A program made the translations under genes and the position numbers. Under the pieces are notes generated by a model. That model ran no database searches and was not told where the DNA came from. It saw nothing but the letters and a program-made list of their open reading frames with translations. Below are positions 12,052 to 13,859 of a DNA stretch of 13,859 nt, piece after piece; position 1 is the stretch's first letter; every line of letters starts with the position of its first letter. This DNA comes from an uncultured Clostridia bacterium (GTDB lineage Bacteria > Bacillota > Clostridia > Oscillospirales > Ruminococcaceae): the NCBI GenBank assembly GCA_947631585.1, contig CANRLY010000032.1, forward strand, positions 1-13,859, read 5' to 3'.

Positions 12052-13859
12052 TCAGATATGTCTGATCTTTGCAAAATTAGCCATAAGCTTTTTGGTTCCC
12101 ACCTTATCAAAGGCGATCTCCAGCATAGTATCGTTTGACATAGGCACAGCCCTGATTATCATTCCCTCGCCGAACAGTTTATGGGATATCCTTTCGCCGA
12201 CCTTGAACGTCTCCCCTGACCGGGCGCTGTTTTGCCTGTCAAGCAGGACTGAATTTTTCGCACCGTTCAAGCCCTGGGGCGGTCTTGACGGAGACACCGG
12301 CACTTGCAGGCTCTTCGCTTCGGAATAGACGATGTTTTCCTTGGGAAGTTCCCTGACGAACCGTGATATCTTATTGCTGGACGGCGAACCGAACACACGT
12401 CTTGTTGCCGCACAGGTCAGGTAGAGCTGCTGTTTTGCACGGGTTATCGCCACATAAGCAAGTCTGCGCTCCTCCTCCAGGTCGGACTGGGTATTGGAGC
12501 TTCTTGCCGATGGGAAGATATTTTCTTCCATTCCCGTAACGAACACCACCGGAAATTCCAGTCCCTTGGCGGCGTGGATAGTCATCATCAGAACGCAGTC
12601 TGCGCCCTCCTCGATATTATCGGTATCGGTATAAAGGGCGACTTCTTCCAAAAAGCCTGACAAGGTAGGCGTTGACGCAGTTTCCGCATAGTTGGCAAGA
12701 GTGGTTTTAAGTTCGCCTATATTTTCAAGACGGGTCTCTCCCTCGTCTCCCAGAGAACGCATATATTCTTCATAGCCGGAACGCTTGAGCAGTTCGTCAA
12801 AGAAGTCCTCCAGATCCATGATCTCAGAAAGCTCTGTCAGTTCATCGAACATTCTGGCTGTATCCACAAGCAGAGAAGATCTTTTCGCCAGAGGAGCTAT
12901 AGAATCCGACTGTCTCATAACTTCTATAGGCGATATATCCAGATCGGAAGATATCTGTTCTATCAGTGCTACAGTCGCATCGCCGATCTTGCGTTTGGGT
13001 TCATTGATGATACGTCTGAGCCGGAGCATATCATAGTTATTGTTCACCACCGACATATACGCCAGTACGTCCTTTATCTCTTTACGGTCAAAAAAGCGCA
13101 GACCGCTTATGATCTTATACGGTATGCCTGCGCCGGTGAAAGCCTGCTCAATGGCATTAGACTGGGCGTTTGTCCTGTAAAGCACCGCATGGGAGCTATA
13201 CAGTTTTCCGCTGCGGGCGTTATTATATATGGCATCTGCAACGTAAGACGCCTCCGCTCTTTCGTTTTCGGCACGGTAAACGCTTATTTTCTCGCCGTCC
13301 CCCTTATCAGTCCAGAGGTTTTTGCCTTTTCTGCCCTCGTTATTCTTTATAAGAACATTTGCGCAGGTAAGTATATTCTGGGTAGAGCGGTAATTCTGTT
13401 CCAGCCTGATAACTTCCGCTTTGGGGTATGTGTCCTCAAAACTGAGGATATTTTCAATTGTCGCCCCTCTGAATCGGTAGATAGACTGGTCGTCATCGCC
13501 CACGACACAGAGGTTGCCGAACTTAGCCGAAAGCAGCGAAATAAGCTTATACTGGGCGGTATTGGTATCCTGATACTCGTCCACCAGGATATACTTATAC
13601 AGATTCTGGTAGTGGTCAAGCACATCGGGGTTTTGCTCAAAAAGTCTGACGGTATGGCAGATGAGATCGTCAAAATCCATAGCGTTGGCGTCAAGGAGCT
13701 TCTGCTGATACAGCTTATAGACCTTTGCTATAACAAGGTCGTAATACTCGCCGGAAGCGGCGGCAGCGAACTCATCGGGAGTTATCATCTTGTCTTTCTG
13801 TCTGGATATCTCGCTGAGTATCATTCTGGGGGAAAATTTCTTTTCTGAGATTTCCATTT
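12052..13859 (-). CDS. pcrA: ATP-dependent DNA helicase PcrA/UvrD (5' end outside window)
   Basis: A superfamily 1A 3'-5' helicase for repair and replication; 601 residues are visible and the N-terminus with the Walker A motif lies past the right edge. The frame has no stop before the edge; the internal ATG at 13857 is not the start, because the text there (EKKFSPRMILSEISRQKDKMI) matches the family about 150 residues in. Visible: DFDDLICH, motif II DEYQDT (about residue 93), motif III GDDDQSIYRFRGA, NYRST (motif IV), LMMTIHAAKGLEFPVVFVTGMEENIFP (motif V region), and EERRLAYVAITRAK (motif VI). The C-terminal RISHKLFGEGMII segment is the Tudor-like RNA polymerase-contact domain of PcrA. It is upstream of radA. 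Confidence 0.96.
   Translation of the reverse strand, partial: MEISEKKFSPRMILSEISRQKDKMITPDEFAAAASGEYYDLVIAKVYKLYQQKLLDANAMDFDDLICHTVRLFEQNPDVLDHYQNLYKYILVDEYQDTNTAQYKLISLLSAKFGNLCVVGDDDQSIYRFRGATIENILSFEDTYPKAEVIRLEQNYRSTQNILTCANVLIKNNEGRKGKNLWTDKGDGEKISVYRAENERAEASYVADAIYNNARSGKLYSSHAVLYRTNAQSNAIEQAFTGAGIPYKIISGLRFFDRKEIKDVLAYMSVVNNNYDMLRLRRIINEPKRKIGDATVALIEQISSDLDISPIEVMRQSDSIAPLAKRSSLLVDTARMFDELTELSEIMDLEDFFDELLKRSGYEEYMRSLGDEGETRLENIGELKTTLANYAETASTPTLSGFLEEVALYTDTDNIEEGADCVLMMTIHAAKGLEFPVVFVTGMEENIFPSARSSNTQSDLEEERRLAYVAITRAKQQLYLTCAATRRVFGSPSSNKISRFVRELPKENIVYSEAKSLQVPVSPSRPPQGLNGAKNSVLLDRQNSARSGETFKVGERISHKLFGEGMIIRAVPMSNDTMLEIAFDKVGTKKLMANFAKIRHI

Noticed and set aside
13189..13848. 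219-codon open frame on the + strand opposite pcrA
   Set aside because: Antisense to conserved helicase motifs II-IV; no start signal.
1..13859. CRISPR array, tRNA, insertion sequence or prophage gene
   Set aside because: No regularly spaced repeats, cloverleaf-like sequence, transposase motif or phage protein was seen on reading both strands.

Overview
The window looks like chromosomal DNA of an anaerobic, Ruminococcus-type Firmicute (Oscillospiraceae). The basis is the set of low-GC Gram-positive genes (L27 with a cleavable N-terminal extension next to its protease Prp, Mini-RNase III, an EF-G-like paralogue, a sortase-type surface protein), purine-rich Shine-Dalgarno sites and good sigma-A promoters. 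This assignment is inference from gene content; no rRNA gene is present. Most of the window is conserved housekeeping, with a few lineage-specific genes between the core operons.

Left part (1-1389, + strand): the tail of an unidentified gene, an unrecognised 191-residue protein that overlaps it by 4 bases, and trmB (tRNA m7G46 methyltransferase) with an unusual Cys in its DPWPK-type motif. A hairpin terminator follows. Next, on the minus strand (1499-4070), are an EF-G-like GTPase and an overlapping O6-alkylguanine-DNA methyltransferase; both appear to start at TTG codons. A short intergenic region at 4071-4297 carries back-to-back promoters and leads to an 89-residue orphan protein on the + strand.

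Middle (4622-9652, minus strand): a secreted, coiled-coil, VPNTG-anchored surface protein with its own promoter and a pair of 11-bp direct repeats just upstream of it; then yebC, Mini-RNase III (mrnC, with a problematic start) and obg; then rpmA, prp and rplU, expressed from a strong promoter through a structured leader that resembles an L21 leader. A terminator and a second hairpin separate rpmA from obg. Products of this block assemble, mature or monitor the large ribosomal subunit: L21, L27, Prp (trims L27), Obg (50S assembly), Mini-III (23S maturation) and YebC (translation).

Right part: a divergent pair made of a 77-residue XRE-type regulator (minus) and a membrane-anchored, Ser/Thr/Glu-rich protein with a C-terminal Cys/His zinc-binding domain (plus). 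They share an intergenic region with a perfect 12-bp inverted repeat and a consensus promoter, and this is the best candidate for a small uncharacterised regulated module. The window ends with radA and the 3' two-thirds or more of pcrA/uvrD (minus strand), whose 5' end lies beyond the edge. I see no tRNA, rRNA, CRISPR array, transposase or phage gene.
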